Of a DNA stretch of 6,240 bases, positions 6,148 through 6,240 are shown piece by piece. The stretch's first letter is position 1, and every line of letters starts with the position of its first letter. Source of the stretch: JBEKZQ01 sp049509675 (lineage in GTDB: Bacteria; Planctomycetota; Planctomycetia; Pirellulales; Thermoguttaceae). The stretch spans positions 1 through 6,240 of the forward strand of contig JBEKZQ010000391.1 of the NCBI GenBank assembly GCA_049509675.1, read 5' to 3'. Below the pieces are notes generated by a model that was not told where the DNA came from, searched no databases, and saw only the letters and a list, made by a program, of their open reading frames with translations. The position numbers and the translations under genes are program-made.

Positions 6148-6240
6148 GGGTGCCACGGTTGGCTTGTCCAACCGTGTTTCCAGCACTGCTGGGCAAGCCG
6201 GGCACCGACCGGAGGTTGGTCGTGGCACCCAACCGGTAAT
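6148..6240. repeat. Nested palindromic intergenic repeat (REP/BIME-like), running off the window
   Basis: Three symmetrical structures are packed into about 85 bases. The outer perfect 10-bp inverted repeat is GGGTGCCACG at 6148-6157 with CGTGGCACCC at 6221-6230. Inside it a perfect 9-bp stem, CACGGTTGG at 6154-6162 with CCAACCGTG at 6168-6176, closes on a 5-base loop. CCAGCACTGCTGG at 6180-6192 is a palindrome around one central base. CGACC at 6206-6210 also pairs with GGTCG at 6218-6222. No reading frame is supported here. Such GC-rich nested hairpins are typical of dispersed REP-like repeats, which RAYT transposases mobilise; whether this repeat belongs to the RAYT at the left edge is unknown. 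The hairpins could also act as a transcription barrier, but no U-tract follows. Confidence 0.7.

Overview
The window is GC-rich, roughly 60% by eye, and looks like a bacterial chromosome segment dominated by one very long secreted-protein gene on the minus strand. The codon use, the multidomain GH2-type protein with its Tyr/Arg-rich C-terminus, the long-form REP-associated transposase and the palindromic intergenic repeats together suggest a bacterium of the Planctomycetota/Verrucomicrobiota/Lentisphaerota group or a similar polysaccharide degrader such as Hydrogenedentota. This placement is inference from the style of the sequence, not a database match.

Layout. Positions 1-1020 hold a degenerate mobile element. 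It contains a Y1/HUH transposase gene of the REP-associated (RAYT, TnpA_REP) type on the plus strand, broken by a frameshift near 352. The frameshift coincides with loss of about 35 bases that should encode the catalytic-tyrosine segment. The gene is followed by a perfect 13-bp tandem repeat built on CTGATATC, and the same octamer opens the window at 1-8. Positions 1021-1301 hold no gene I can identify. Weak coding signals lie on both strands and may be remnants of a gene cut by the element.

Positions 1302-5882 (minus) encode a 1526-residue exported protein. Its parts in order are a signal peptide, a carbohydrate-binding-like beta-sandwich, a GH2 sugar-binding domain, a GH2 Ig-like domain, a GH2 TIM barrel, two consecutive class I amidotransferase-like domains, a second GH2-type sugar-binding domain, and a Tyr/Arg-rich tail. 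The barrel keeps the nucleophile-type Glu (SMVEFGTP) but has Asn-Phe-Phe where GH2 enzymes carry the Asn-Glu acid/base pair, and its first strands look abridged. Reaction and substrate are therefore uncertain.

Positions 5883-6240 are non-coding. They contain the strong ribosome binding site of the big gene, a plus-strand promoter-like element with a MerR-type dyad, and at the right edge a dense set of nested palindromes that looks like a REP/BIME-type dispersed repeat.

The transposase and the large gene are convergent and show no functional link. The large gene appears to be transcribed alone. No RNA gene, CRISPR array or complete new defence or biosynthetic system is visible. The most unusual items are the atypical GH2 active site with its domain architecture, and the precise loss of the tyrosine motif in the transposase.
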